Below, piece by piece: positions 1 to 8,685 of a stretch of 64,000 nucleotides of DNA. Made by a program: the position numbers and the translations under genes. The notes under the pieces are model-generated. The model was not told the origin of the DNA and did no database searches. It saw nothing but the letters and a program-made list of their open reading frames with translations. This stretch comes from Magnetofaba australis IT-1 (GTDB taxonomy: Bacteria; Pseudomonadota; Magnetococcia; Magnetococcales; Magnetococcaceae): contig NZ_LVJN01000021.1 of NCBI RefSeq assembly GCF_002109495.1, positions 496,001 through 560,000 of the forward strand, written 5' to 3'. Positions within the stretch are counted from its first letter, which is position 1; every line of letters starts with the position of its first letter.

Positions 1-618
1 AAACGCATTCCCGATGCGCTGGTGTTTGAAGATCCCAACACCGCTGGCGGCCATCTGGGGGTGGATCGTTCGCAGCTGTATGGCGAAGAGCACGGCACTG
101 ACCGTGTGGTGCCGGAACTGGCCGAGTGGTCGCGCAAAGAGTATGGCGATGAGATTCCCATCGTCACCGCGGGGGGCATCTGGGACCGCAGCGATATCGA
201 TCGCGTCATGGCCATGGGCGCCAAGGGCGTGCAGATGGCCAGCCGCTTTATCTGCACCCATGAGTGTGACGCCGCCGATAGCTTCAAGGAGTCCTTCATC
301 CGCGCCAAACAGGGCGACGTGGTGATCATCGACTCCCCCGCCGGTCTACCGGGCCGGGCGTTGAAAACCCAGTTTACCAACGATCTGTTCCGCGGCGCCG
401 AAGTGGGCCACAAGTGCTTCGCCACCTGCCTGGAGGCGTGCCGCTGCCGTGACGATAAGGACGCCTTCTGCATCGCCGAGGCGCTGCATCTGGCGCAACA
501 GGGCGATATGGAGCGCGGTTTGGTCTTTACCGGCACCAACGCCACTCGCCATACCGAGATTGTTCACGTGCAGGATATTTTCGATGAGATCAATGGCGCT
601 GCGCACACTCCGCAGTAA
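1..618 (+). CDS. Nitronate monooxygenase family protein (5' truncated by window edge)
   Basis: The reading frame is open from base 1, so the gene begins before the window; 205 residues are visible. The fragment has the C-terminal part of a nitronate monooxygenase/2-nitropropane dioxygenase TIM barrel: a Gly-rich phosphate-binding stretch (TAGGIWD, about residues 57-63) followed by MGAKGVQMASRF, where FMN-dependent members bind the FMN phosphate. The family oxidises nitronates, and some members are enoyl-reductase-like. The C-terminal tail contains a Cys-rich segment (CFATCLEACRC, about residue 140) that ordinary family members lack, so a specialised oxidoreductase is possible. The flavin family is clear; the substrate is not. 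Confidence 0.8.
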   Translation, partial: KRIPDALVFEDPNTAGGHLGVDRSQLYGEEHGTDRVVPELAEWSRKEYGDEIPIVTAGGIWDRSDIDRVMAMGAKGVQMASRFICTHECDAADSFKESFIRAKQGDVVIIDSPAGLPGRALKTQFTNDLFRGAEVGHKCFATCLEACRCRDDKDAFCIAEALHLAQQGDMERGLVFTGTNATRHTEIVHVQDIFDEINGAAHTPQ

Positions 619-686
619 CAATCGCCATTCGCTTTCCCAGACGGCGCATCGGACGATGCGCCCGTTGCGCACCCGTTCCCCCCGCC

Positions 687-1772
687 ATGCAAGCTGATCT
701 GCGCGCCGCCGCCCGTTTCTTCTCCTCGGTGGAGAGCGTGGCGCCGGTGGCGTCGTTGACGCATTTGCACTGGGTCAACGCCTCCGCTGATCAGGTTTCC
801 ACGGTTACTCCCCTATTGTTGGACGCAGGCTTTGCCGGAACCGTGGTGGTTGCCCGCGCCTCGCAGCAGCAGGCCATGGGCGCTTTTTCCGCTTTAAATT
901 GCGCGCTGCACGATCACCCCAGCGCCGGACAGGCCGCTGGGGATGTGTTGCTCGAGGCGCCGCAGGGACGCGAGGCGGCGCAACTGGCCATCGCGCAGAT
1001 TCAAGCCGCCATGGTTGAGTGCGAGCCCCACACAATCTGGGTATTTGGCGACAAGGAATCAGGCATTCAGAGCCTGGCCAAACGCTATGTGGGCGCGTCG
1101 ACGGCGCTCTCCAAAGGGCATTTGCGGCTGGTGCGCATCCCCGCCTGCGCCCCATTGGTTGAAGCGACCAATAAGAAGGGTCGCGCCCCTTTCGCCTTTC
1201 CCACTGAAGCGAACGCATTCCACACTTTCACTTGGGATGGGCTGACCCTGGCCACCCGCCCCGGGGTGTTCTCCTGGCGTCACGCCGACGCCGCCAGCAC
1301 CCTGTTGCTCAAGCACCTTCTTGCAGAGAATCTCTCCGGTCAATGGCTGGATTGGGGTTGTGGTTGTGGTCTGCTGGGCGCGGCGCTGCTGCGTCAATTC
1401 CCCGATTTGCGCGTGGTGATGAGTGATGATCACTATCGCGCCGCCGTTTGCACCCAACAGACATTGGACGCCAATGCGTTGCAAGCGCGCGCGCAGGTGA
1501 TCTGCGAAGATGGCGTGGGTCCGCGCATTGGCGCCCTCGCCTTTGATGGCGTGGTGACCAATCCGCCGTTTCATCGCGGGGTGCGATTGGATCGTGGCGT
1601 GGCGCAACGCTTCCTGCGCGATGCGCAATCCATCCTCAAACCGGGGGGCGTTATCTGGTTGGTGGGCAATCGTCATCTGGATTATGGCGCGGCGCTACAA
1701 CGGGACTTCTCCCAAGTAAGCTGCGTGGAGTCCAATGCGCAGTTCCACATCTGGCGCGCGCAACGTCGGTAA
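687..1772 (+). CDS. RsmC/RlmG-like rRNA guanine-N2 methyltransferase
   Basis: 361 residues. The C-terminal half is a class I SAM-dependent methyltransferase: SAM-binding motif DWGCGCGLLG at about residues 222-231 and catalytic motif TNPPFH at about 290-295. NPPFH is characteristic of the RsmC/RlmG group, which methylates N2 of guanine in 16S or 23S rRNA. The N-terminal half looks like the degenerate, non-catalytic methyltransferase domain that these two-domain enzymes carry. The preceding gene ends 68 bases upstream, so the two may be co-transcribed. The family call is good; the choice between 16S G1207 and 23S G1835 as target cannot be made from sequence alone. Confidence 0.75.
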   Translation: MQADLRAAARFFSSVESVAPVASLTHLHWVNASADQVSTVTPLLLDAGFAGTVVVARASQQQAMGAFSALNCALHDHPSAGQAAGDVLLEAPQGREAAQLAIAQIQAAMVECEPHTIWVFGDKESGIQSLAKRYVGASTALSKGHLRLVRIPACAPLVEATNKKGRAPFAFPTEANAFHTFTWDGLTLATRPGVFSWRHADAASTLLLKHLLAENLSGQWLDWGCGCGLLGAALLRQFPDLRVVMSDDHYRAAVCTQQTLDANALQARAQVICEDGVGPRIGALAFDGVVTNPPFHRGVRLDRGVAQRFLRDAQSILKPGGVIWLVGNRHLDYGAALQRDFSQVSCVESNAQFHIWRAQRR

Positions 1773-1777
1773 ATCGC

Positions 1778-2000
1778 TATAGTCGCTTGAATTCAGAATG
1801 GCACACATGCAAACACTCAAATGTTTGCGTGACGTAGTCCCGGCATGCGCTGACTATTGGCCGCCGACTGGTCGGCGGCGGGGTCTGGGGGCTCCGCCCC
1901 CAGCGGGTGTGGGCGGAGCCCACGATTTGGCTTTTGACCTTGGGAGCTCGAGGGCAAAGCCCTCGATATCTTCCAGCGCCCATCTGTTCACTTTTGAATG
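1778..2000 (+). repeat. Interspersed hairpin repeat, copy 1
   Basis: About 220 bases between the methyltransferase and yjbQ. Reading left to right it holds an ATAGTCGCTTGAATTCAG end, the conserved ATGTTTGCGTGACGTAG block, then hairpins with three-base loops: GCCGCCGAC/GTCGGCGGC-type (about 1860-1880), GGGGGC-tcc-GCCCCC, GTGGGC-gga-GCCCAC and CGAGGGC-aaa-GCCCTCG, ending with GATATCTTCCAGCGCCCAT. Outer flanks on both sides match copy 6 at 41465. An open frame running through it into yjbQ is a by-product of the repeat. Confidence 0.85.
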
Positions 2001-2019
2001 CCATCGGGGGAGAGAATTC

Positions 2020-2418
2020 ATGCGACATATATTGAAAATCCCGACACCCAAGGCGCAGTGTTTTGTGGACATCACCGACGAGGTGGCGCGGGTGGTGGCG
2101 CAGAGCGGCGTCAAAGAGGGCGTGTGTCATCTGTTCATCCCCCACACCACCGCTGGCGTGACGCTCAATGAAAACTGTGACCCGGATGTGCAGCGGGACA
2201 TGCTGAAAATTTTGGAGAGCGTGGTTCCCACTCACGGTGATTATCGTCACGCTGAGGGCAATAGCCACTCTCATGTCAAAGCCAGTTTGATGGGCGCGTC
2301 GCAAACCCTGATTATCACCGAGGGGCGCATTGTCATCGGGCGTTGGCAGGGGATCTATCTGGCCGAGTTCGATGGTCCGCGCACACGCCAGACGGTGATC
2401 AAAATTGTTACTGATTAA
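2020..2418 (+). CDS. yjbQ: YjbQ family protein (UPF0047)
   Basis: 132 residues, close to the usual length of about 138. Conserved family blocks are visible: HLFIPHTTAGVTLNEN at about residues 35-50, HGDYRHAEGNSHSHVKASLMG around 75-95 and GRWQGIYLAEFDGPR near the C-terminus. The clustered histidines form the family's metal or substrate pocket. E. coli YjbQ shows weak thiamine-phosphate synthase activity, but the physiological role is unresolved. The frame is open further upstream, but that part lies in the hairpin repeat. ATG 2020, preceded by GGGGGAGAGAATTC, is chosen as start. A response-regulator phosphatase follows 53 bases later. Confidence 0.85.
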   Translation: MRHILKIPTPKAQCFVDITDEVARVVAQSGVKEGVCHLFIPHTTAGVTLNENCDPDVQRDMLKILESVVPTHGDYRHAEGNSHSHVKASLMGASQTLIITEGRIVIGRWQGIYLAEFDGPRTRQTVIKIVTD

Positions 2419-2471
2419 ACGTTACTTCATAACGGTTGATCTGGATAAACTTCTCAAGAATTCATCTTCCT

Positions 2472-3665
2472 ATGAGTGATAACAGCGTTGACGTGCTGCA
2501 ACCGCAAGCGAACCCGCTGAACATTCTTCTGGTGGAGGATGACGATGAGATGCGGCTGCTGTTTGTGCGCTATCTGCGCAAATGGGGCTATATCGTCCAT
2601 GTGGCGGAGAATGGGCGCGAAGCGATCCACGCCTATGGCCGCGTGCGACCCGATCTGGTGTTGATGGATCGCAATATGCCGGATATCGACGGCTTTGAAG
2701 CGTGCATGCGCATCAAGGCGCAGCCGCACAAAGCTCCGGTGATCATCATCACCGGCATGACAGGTCGGAGTTTTGTGGATATCGCCTACCATGCCGGGGC
2801 TGATGATTTCATCGCCAAACCGGTCAACTGGGACATTTTGCGCCACCGCATCGCCGATCATATCCATAACAAACGCATCGATAGCGACCTGAACGTCACC
2901 AAAAGCGCTCTGGTGGATGCCTATCAACTATTGGACCGGGCGCATGAGAAGCTACGTTATGAACGCGGCATCATTGAAGAGATTTTGACCCGCATGCGGC
3001 AATCGGCGCCGTTTGTGGATGCGGGATTTCAGTCGCTGTTTGCGCCGGTGGACGCCACCAGCGGCGATATGCTGCTGTCGGCCACGGCGCCGGATAACTC
3101 CCACTATCTGTTTGTGGGCGATATCACCGGCCACGGATTGCCTGCAGCGCTGATTGCGCCGATGATCTCCGATGTCTTCTACAGCATGACCGCCAAAGGT
3201 TTCTCATCCGGGGTGATTCTGCGGGAGATGAACCGCAAGATCCGCGAAAAGCTGCCGCGCAGTCTGTTTTTGGCGGGCGCCTGGCTGGCGCTGGATCCCA
3301 GCCGACGCAATCTGTTTTTGTGGATGGGCGGCATGCCGCCGGGATTGTGGCTGCGGGAGAACCGCTTGATCCGTCGTCTCTCCTCCACCCATGTGGCGCT
3401 GGGGATGATTTGCGATGCGGAGTTTGACGCCAATGGCGAGTGGATCCATCTGCAGCCAGAGGATCATGTGGTGATCTTCTCCGACGGCGTGATCGAGACC
3501 CATGACGCCTGCGGTACGCTCTATGGCGACGAGCGCGCAGTGGAACTGATTATGCAGACCATTGAACAGGAGCGTCCGTTTTCGGATGTAAAAATGGCTT
3601 TGGATGCGTATCACGGCGCCCATACGTTGCCCGATGACGTGACCATATTGGATCTGATTAGCTAA
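2472..3665 (+). CDS. Response regulator with SpoIIE-type PP2C phosphatase output
   Basis: 397 residues. Residues about 17-130 are a receiver domain (ILLVEDDDEMRLLF; phospho-acceptor Asp in LMDRNMPD; conserved Lys in AKPVNW). A helical linker (about 135-175) precedes a PP2C/SpoIIE serine phosphatase (about 190-397) with metal-binding motifs VGDITGHGLPAAL and FSDGVIETHD. Such RsbU-like proteins dephosphorylate anti-anti-sigma (STAS) proteins in partner-switching pathways. No cognate STAS or RsbW gene is adjacent; the only STAS proteins seen lie in the integrative element near 28.8 kb. ATG 2472 is preferred to an in-frame upstream ATT because its product begins just before the receiver domain. 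Confidence 0.88.
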   Translation: MSDNSVDVLQPQANPLNILLVEDDDEMRLLFVRYLRKWGYIVHVAENGREAIHAYGRVRPDLVLMDRNMPDIDGFEACMRIKAQPHKAPVIIITGMTGRSFVDIAYHAGADDFIAKPVNWDILRHRIADHIHNKRIDSDLNVTKSALVDAYQLLDRAHEKLRYERGIIEEILTRMRQSAPFVDAGFQSLFAPVDATSGDMLLSATAPDNSHYLFVGDITGHGLPAALIAPMISDVFYSMTAKGFSSGVILREMNRKIREKLPRSLFLAGAWLALDPSRRNLFLWMGGMPPGLWLRENRLIRRLSSTHVALGMICDAEFDANGEWIHLQPEDHVVIFSDGVIETHDACGTLYGDERAVELIMQTIEQERPFSDVKMALDAYHGAHTLPDDVTILDLIS

Positions 3666-3682
3666 TCCCTTTGTGAATCCTG

Positions 3683-5197
3683 ATGCGTCAAATTCTCTCC
3701 TTTCGCGTGGTGCTAACCCTGGGCGTGCTGTTGAGCGCGCTGCTGGTGGTGTTTCTTCTGCTGCAATTGAGCAGCACCGCGTTTGTGGTATGGGATCGCC
3801 TGGCGCAGGCCTCCTGGGGCGTGCGCTTGGCGTGGGGCGGCGTGTTCTTGGCTGTGTTGGGCGGCGTGGGTTGGGGTCTGTGGCGCATCTGGCGCAGCGG
3901 CCGTGCGTCAAAAGCGGAAATTTCCACCAAACAACCCCTCACCGATGAACAGTTACAGACCCGCATTCTGCGCAATCAGCAGGCGGGCGCCGAGGTGGAT
4001 GCGGCGCAGCAGGAGTTGGCCGAACTGGAACAGCGACGGCTGATTAAACGCCTGTTTGTGGGGCTGTTTGGCGAAGTCAATGCAGGCAAATCCACCCTCA
4101 TCAAAGCGTTACTACCTGACGCTGATACCTTCTCCAGCCCCATTGCCGGGGCCACTCGCGATGTGCAGCGCTATCTGTGGCGCGACCGCCACGGGCGCGA
4201 GACGCTTCTCAGCGATATGCCCGGCCTCAATGAGATGGGCGAGACCTTAAGCGAACTCTCCCGTGATGAGGCGTTGCGCTCCCATGTGGTGATCTACCTG
4301 TGCGACGGCGATTTGACGCGGGATCAATTCGCTGAACTCAGCGGCTTGATCGAACTGGGCAAGCCTCTGCTCATCGCCGTGAACAAGGCGGATCGCTACG
4401 CCCCCGAGGAGCGCGCCGCCATCATCCAGCGGATTGGCGAGCGTCTGGATGCCCTGCCACAACCGCCCAAGGCGCGCTATATCGTCGCCACCCAAGCGGG
4501 GGGCAGCGAGCAGGTGACCCGCATTGACGCTGATGGCGTCGCCACCATCGAAATGCGACCCATTCAACCGGATGTGCGGGAGTTAACCGCCACGCTGTCG
4601 CGCTTGATCGATGAATTGGGCGATGAGGAGTTGGAGCGGCGGCGCGACGCCGCCGTCTACGCCATCGCCGTGCGCAAACTGGATGATGCGTTGATGCAGC
4701 GTCGTCGTCGTCTGGGCGAGGCGCTGGTGGCCAACTACGCGCGCAAAGGGGTGCTGGGCGCCATGGCCGCCGTGGCCCCGGGCACCGACTTGATCATTCA
4801 AGGGGCGTTGGGCTTCGCCCTGGTGCGTGAGCTGTGCAAGCTCTATGAAGCGCCGTTGGGTCAGGTGGATCTGAAACAGATGCTCGAACGGGTGGAGGGG
4901 CGCGTAGCGCGCAACATCTCTCTGCTGTTGGCGGTGGCGGGCAATGTATTCAAGGCCTTCCCCGGGGTGGGCACGGTCACCGGCGGGGCCATGCACGCGG
5001 TGGCGTATGGATTGATCTTCGACAGTCTGGGTAAGGCGTTGGTGGATGTGCTGGAGGCCAACGGCTGCGTGGAGAGCGATCAGGTGGCGGCGCGGTTTGA
5101 GGAGAACCTCACCGTGGATATGGAGCGCCGCATGAAGGATATGGCCAAAATCGCCCTGGGCGCACTGGCGGGCAAGCGTCGGGATGACGCCTTATGA
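3683..5197 (+). CDS. Membrane-anchored Era-like GTPase with DUF697-type C-terminus (first of pair)
   Basis: 504 residues. Two hydrophobic helices (about 8-32 and 45-68) anchor the N-terminus. A TRAFAC-class GTPase domain follows: G1 GEVNAGKST (about residue 130), switch-2 DMPGLNE (about 175) and G4 NKAD (about 232). The C-terminal part (about 330-470) is Gly/Ala-rich and hydrophobic (GVLGAMAAVAPGTDLIIQGALGFA; GVGTVTGGAMHAVAYGLIF), resembling the DUF697 region of YcjF-type proteins. The stop codon overlaps the start of a paralogous GTPase by four bases, so the two are translationally coupled and may form a heteromer. The cellular role of such pairs is unknown. Confidence 0.82.
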   Translation: MRQILSFRVVLTLGVLLSALLVVFLLLQLSSTAFVVWDRLAQASWGVRLAWGGVFLAVLGGVGWGLWRIWRSGRASKAEISTKQPLTDEQLQTRILRNQQAGAEVDAAQQELAELEQRRLIKRLFVGLFGEVNAGKSTLIKALLPDADTFSSPIAGATRDVQRYLWRDRHGRETLLSDMPGLNEMGETLSELSRDEALRSHVVIYLCDGDLTRDQFAELSGLIELGKPLLIAVNKADRYAPEERAAIIQRIGERLDALPQPPKARYIVATQAGGSEQVTRIDADGVATIEMRPIQPDVRELTATLSRLIDELGDEELERRRDAAVYAIAVRKLDDALMQRRRRLGEALVANYARKGVLGAMAAVAPGTDLIIQGALGFALVRELCKLYEAPLGQVDLKQMLERVEGRVARNISLLLAVAGNVFKAFPGVGTVTGGAMHAVAYGLIFDSLGKALVDVLEANGCVESDQVAARFEENLTVDMERRMKDMAKIALGALAGKRRDDAL

Positions 5198-6675
5198 GAG
5201 CCTTCGACTCCCTGCGTAAGCGAGTGGCGCGCTGGCTGCCAACAAGCGCATCTGAAGAGTCAAAATCGGCCTCTGATCAAGCCCTTGACGTGGTCGAGTC
5301 GGAGGAGTTCCTGGCGTTACGCCCTGACGCCACCACACCGCTGTTTGGCGAAGCGGTGAGCGCCGACCGCAACACCCCGTTCGTGGGTGAAACCCATCTG
5401 CATCTAAGCGCCCGTTCCCTGCGTGAACTGCTGGATGATCCCCATGTGCCCGAATCGGTGCGTTACGCCCTGCGTCAGCAGTACGACGAAGTGGAAGCAA
5501 TGCTGCACAAGGTCAATCAGGGACATATTCATATCGCCGCCTTTGGCCGGGTGAGCGTGGGCAAATCCTCCCTGCTCAACGCCCTGATGGGCGAGAAGCT
5601 CTTCTCCACCAGTCCCCTACATGGCGAAACCCGCGAGGCGCGCAAAGCCGATTGGCGCGAAGCGGGCCATGACGGCGTGTTCGTCATCGATACCCCGGGC
5701 ATCAATGAGATCGACGGCGAAGAGCGTGAACGCCTGGCGCGCGAAGTAGCGGCGCGCAGCGACATCATTCTGTTCGTGGTGGATGGCGACCTGACCAATA
5801 CCGAGTATCTGGCGCTGGCGGACCTGCTGCGGGATCGCCATCGCCCGGTGGCGCTGGCGTTGAACAAAGCGGATCGCTATGTGGGGGGTGAGTTGCCCCT
5901 GCTGCTGGAGACGCTGCGGGAGCGGGTGCGCGGAGCTATCGATCCGCAACTGGTGATCCCCTGCGCCGCACAGCCTTCGGAGTCCATCATCATCGAGACC
6001 GCTGCTAATGGCGCCGAAATCGAACGGCGGGTCAAACGTCCGCCGGATCTGGCGGCGCTGAAGAACGCCCTGCGTCAACTGCTCTCCCAGGAGGGCAAGA
6101 GCGTGGCGGCGGTGAATGCGGCGTTCCAGGCCGGACGCCTCTCCGATGAGATCGCCCAGGGGGTGACCGCCTATCATAAAGAGGCTGCCGAGCGGGTGAT
6201 TCACACTTATTGTCTGGGCAAGGGCGCGGCGGTAGCGTTCAACCCCATTCCCGCCATCGACCTGCTGGCCATCATGGCGGATGCGGCGATGATCCTGAAT
6301 CTGTCGCGGGTCTACAATCTGCCCATGTCGCGCACCGAGGCGGGGACGTTGATCAAGACCATCATGAAGCAGATGGCGGTGTTGATGGGCACGGTGTTTA
6401 CGGTGCAGGCGGCGGCGTCGGTGCTCAAGGGCGCCAGTATGGGCTTTTCGACCATCTTTACTGCCGGGGCGCAGGGCGCGGTGGCCTATTACGGCGCCTA
6501 TGTGGTGGGCAAGTCGGCGCAGGAGTATCTGGCGTTGGGCAAGTCGTGGGGTTCGGGTGGACCCAAGCAGACGGTGCGCAAGATTCTGGATTCGGTAGAC
6601 CAGGAGACGCTGCTGGCGCAGGCAAGACAGGAGATTCTGGCGCAACTGTCGCGGAGAAAATCGGCGGAAAAATAG
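5194..6675 (+). CDS. Era-like GTPase with DUF697-type C-terminus (second of pair)
   Basis: 493 residues. Unlike its upstream partner it lacks an N-terminal membrane anchor and starts with a 100-residue charged region. GTPase motifs are G1 GRVSVGKSSLL (about residue 118), DTPGINE (about 166) and NKADR (about 225). The C-terminal region (about 340-450) has Gly/Ala-rich hydrophobic segments (AVAFNPIPAIDLLAIMADAAMI; GFSTIFTAGAQGAVAYYGAYVVG) that could insert in the membrane. Its ATG lies within the ATGA overlap with the preceding gene. Both the pairing and the shared C-terminal architecture suggest duplication followed by specialisation. A hairpin repeat begins immediately after the stop codon. 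Confidence 0.82.
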   Translation: MRAFDSLRKRVARWLPTSASEESKSASDQALDVVESEEFLALRPDATTPLFGEAVSADRNTPFVGETHLHLSARSLRELLDDPHVPESVRYALRQQYDEVEAMLHKVNQGHIHIAAFGRVSVGKSSLLNALMGEKLFSTSPLHGETREARKADWREAGHDGVFVIDTPGINEIDGEERERLAREVAARSDIILFVVDGDLTNTEYLALADLLRDRHRPVALALNKADRYVGGELPLLLETLRERVRGAIDPQLVIPCAAQPSESIIIETAANGAEIERRVKRPPDLAALKNALRQLLSQEGKSVAAVNAAFQAGRLSDEIAQGVTAYHKEAAERVIHTYCLGKGAAVAFNPIPAIDLLAIMADAAMILNLSRVYNLPMSRTEAGTLIKTIMKQMAVLMGTVFTVQAAASVLKGASMGFSTIFTAGAQGAVAYYGAYVVGKSAQEYLALGKSWGSGGPKQTVRKILDSVDQETLLAQARQEILAQLSRRKSAEK

Positions 6676-6865
6676 AACTGCACACAACGACCAATGTTTG
6701 CGTGATGCAGGTGGAGCTTGCGCTATCTATTGGCCGCCGACTGGTCGGCGGCGGGGTCTGGGGTCTGCGACCCCAGCGGGGTGTGGGGCGGCGCCCCACG
6801 GTGTGGAAGTTGGGAGCTCGAGGGCAAAGCCCTCGATATCTTTCATTTTCCCATATTTACAAATT
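6675..6865 (+). repeat. Interspersed hairpin repeat, copy 2
   Basis: Starts directly at the 3' end of the second GTPase gene with ACTGCACACAACGACC and the conserved AATGTTTGCGTGA block, then hairpins GCCGCCGAC/GTCGGCGGC, GGGGTC-tgc-GACCCC, a GGGGCGGCGCCCC palindrome and CGAGGGC-aaa-GCCCTCG, and ends with GATATCTTTCATTTTC. The second hairpin differs in sequence from that of copies 1 and 3 (GGGGGC/GCCCCC) at the same place, a compensatory or cassette-type replacement. Confidence 0.85.
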
Positions 6866-6870
6866 TTAAA

Positions 6871-6957
6871 CGTTACGCCATCACGCTTAGAATGGGGTGT
6901 CGTTTCGAATATTCATCCGTTACGCCATCACGCTTAGAACGGGATGTCGTCATCGAA
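6871..6957. repeat. Tandem partial duplication of the ssb 3' end
   Basis: The 22 bases CGTTACGCCATCACGCTTAG-AA occur at 6871-6892 and again at 6918-6939, 47 bases apart, followed by a further 16-18 bases of weaker similarity. The right copy contains the ssb stop codon and the codons for the SSB C-terminal tip; the left copy is a decayed version of the same segment outside the gene. It lies directly next to hairpin repeat copy 2. Confidence 0.75.
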
Positions 6958-7494
6958 GTCGGGGCCTTGATTGAAGTCGTCGGCGGGCGCCGAAGCCGGT
7001 TGAGGTTTGGCCGCCGGGGGCTGACCGCCGCCGCCGCCCTGCTGATAGGATTGACCACCGCCGCCGCCATAGCCGCCGCTGCGCTGGCCGCCGCCGTATC
7101 CACCGCCGCCGCCATAGCCGCCGCCACCCTCCATGCCGCCGCCCGCATTGGCGCGGTCGAGCAGGATGATTTGTGAATTATACCCGGAGACCTTAATCTC
7201 GGTGGTGTAGCGATCCTGCCCGCTCTGATCCTGCCACTTGCGCGTCTGCAGGCTGCCCTCAACGTAGACTTTGGAGCCTTTGCGCAGATAGTTTTGTGCA
7301 AATTCAGCTGTTTTGCCGAAGATCACCACACGGTGCCACTCGGTGCGCTCCTGACGCTGGCCCTGTTGATCGTTCCAGGTTTCGCTGGTGGCGATGTTCA
7401 GATTGGCCACCGCGCCGCCGCTTTGGGTGTAGCGCACCTCGGGATCCTGTCCGAGGTTGCCAATCAGTTGCACCTTGTTGAGGGAAAAAGCCAT
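6934..7494 (-). CDS. ssb: Single-stranded DNA-binding protein
   Basis: 186 residues. Residues 1-105 form the OB-fold (start [19 protein letters not shown], with [12 protein letters not shown] and [12 protein letters not shown]). A Gly-rich, disordered linker with many GGGGYGGG units follows, and the protein ends in the acidic tip DFDDDIPF that recruits replication and repair partners. The start at 7494 is fixed by TTCAGGAGATTTCC just upstream; the frame continues upstream but lacks a site there. The gene is divergent from the DctP-like gene. The 3' end is partly duplicated outside the gene (6871-6909). Confidence 0.95.
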   Translation of the reverse strand: MAFSLNKVQLIGNLGQDPEVRYTQSGGAVANLNIATSETWNDQQGQRQERTEWHRVVIFGKTAEFAQNYLRKGSKVYVEGSLQTRKWQDQSGQDRYTTEIKVSGYNSQIILLDRANAGGGMEGGGGYGGGGGYGGGQRSGGYGGGGGQSYQQGGGGGQPPAAKPQPASAPADDFNQGPDFDDDIPF

Positions 7495-7591
7495 GGAAAT
7501 CTCCTGAAAAGCGCGCGCAATGACGAAATCGACCAACGGGGTGGCGCGCGGCATTGTCGCCGCCGCCACAGATTGCGTATCTTATGCGGTT

Positions 7592-8680
7592 ATGAACAGA
7601 CTGAACACCATATCACCCTATGCGTTTTTGCGCATCGGCGCCATAGCGGCGCTGATGACGGCCTGGATGTTATACGCCGCCGATGCGCGCGCCGCCACCT
7701 ATGTGTTGAATATCGGCGCAGTGCAGGGTGCGGAGATGGGCTACATCCACTCCCTGCGCGAGTTCTCCGCCGCCATTGAACAGGCCAGCGGTGGACAGTT
7801 CGACGTCAAGCTGCGTTTGAGTGGGCGTGAAGGCGACGAACTGGAACTGGTGCGCAAGACCATCAAAGGGGATCTGCGCGGCGCGTTCATCTCCGCCGCC
7901 ACCTTGTCCACGCCGGTGCCTGCATTTCGCGTGCTGACCCTACCCAAATTGTTCAACTCCACGCAACAGGCGCGCAACTTTATCGGTTCGCGTTTGGATC
8001 GCAATCTACGCGTGCGCGCGCTCAAAAAGCGTTTCCAGGTGCTCGGTTACGGTTCGGCTGGTTTTTATGGCGTGTTGGCGCGTCCCAACGCTGCAGGCGA
8101 ACCGGTCGAGGGTTGGCCGCAGATGGAGCGCGCCATCACCCGCACCGTGCGCGACAAGTGGCGCCAGAAGGTGTTGGACGCCATGCTGCTGCGCCCCGCC
8201 TTCGTACCCCCGGAAGGAATGGACGAAGCGCTCTCCAGCGGATGGCTCAACGCTATTGAAGCCAGCCCGGAAAGCCTGAGTCATGCGGGTTTGGCGACGG
8301 AAAATACGCGCTACTTCCCCACCAACCACCTGTATGGTTGGATGGTGCTGGTGGTAAACAATCACTGGTATCGCAGTCTGCCGTCGGAGTTGCGCACTCT
8401 GTTGCATTCACGCGCTGAACGGATTTTGACTGTAGGAATCACGCAAACCGCCGCCCAGGAGTCCAATCTGCTTGAGCAGTGGCGCGGCGGCTCGGGTCCG
8501 GTGCTGCTGAACCCTCCAGAGGCGGATCTGCTCAAACGTTTTCAGCCGCTGGTGTGGCGCGCCGCCAAGGATCTGGAGTGGCGTCTGCGCACTCGTGACG
8601 GCGTGCGCAAACTGTGGCTGGGCAACAATGGCTTCGATCCCAATCAAGCCGATGATCCCCAGTTGGCCGATGTGATGTGA
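7592..8680 (+). CDS. TRAP-type (DctP-like) solute-binding protein
   Basis: 362 residues. The N-terminus is a Sec signal peptide (hydrophobic core about residues 13-28, cleavage likely after ADARA). The mature part resembles DctP-family periplasmic binding proteins of TRAP transporters: an early strand-helix unit (YIHSLREFSAAIEQASGGQFDVKL) and the two-lobe pattern through HLYGWMVLVVNNHWYRSLP. No DctQ/DctM membrane subunits are adjacent, so it is either an orphan binding protein, a partner of a transporter elsewhere, or a sensor input. ATG 7592 is chosen because the product starts directly with the signal peptide. Its stop overlaps a possible GTG of plsY. Confidence 0.72.
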   Translation: MNRLNTISPYAFLRIGAIAALMTAWMLYAADARAATYVLNIGAVQGAEMGYIHSLREFSAAIEQASGGQFDVKLRLSGREGDELELVRKTIKGDLRGAFISAATLSTPVPAFRVLTLPKLFNSTQQARNFIGSRLDRNLRVRALKKRFQVLGYGSAGFYGVLARPNAAGEPVEGWPQMERAITRTVRDKWRQKVLDAMLLRPAFVPPEGMDEALSSGWLNAIEASPESLSHAGLATENTRYFPTNHLYGWMVLVVNNHWYRSLPSELRTLLHSRAERILTVGITQTAAQESNLLEQWRGGSGPVLLNPPEADLLKRFQPLVWRAAKDLEWRLRTRDGVRKLWLGNNGFDPNQADDPQLADVM

Positions 8681-8685
8681 CAACC

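Noticed and set aside
1798..2019. N-terminal extension of yjbQ
   Set aside because: Falls entirely in the hairpin repeat; YjbQ homology starts at 2020.
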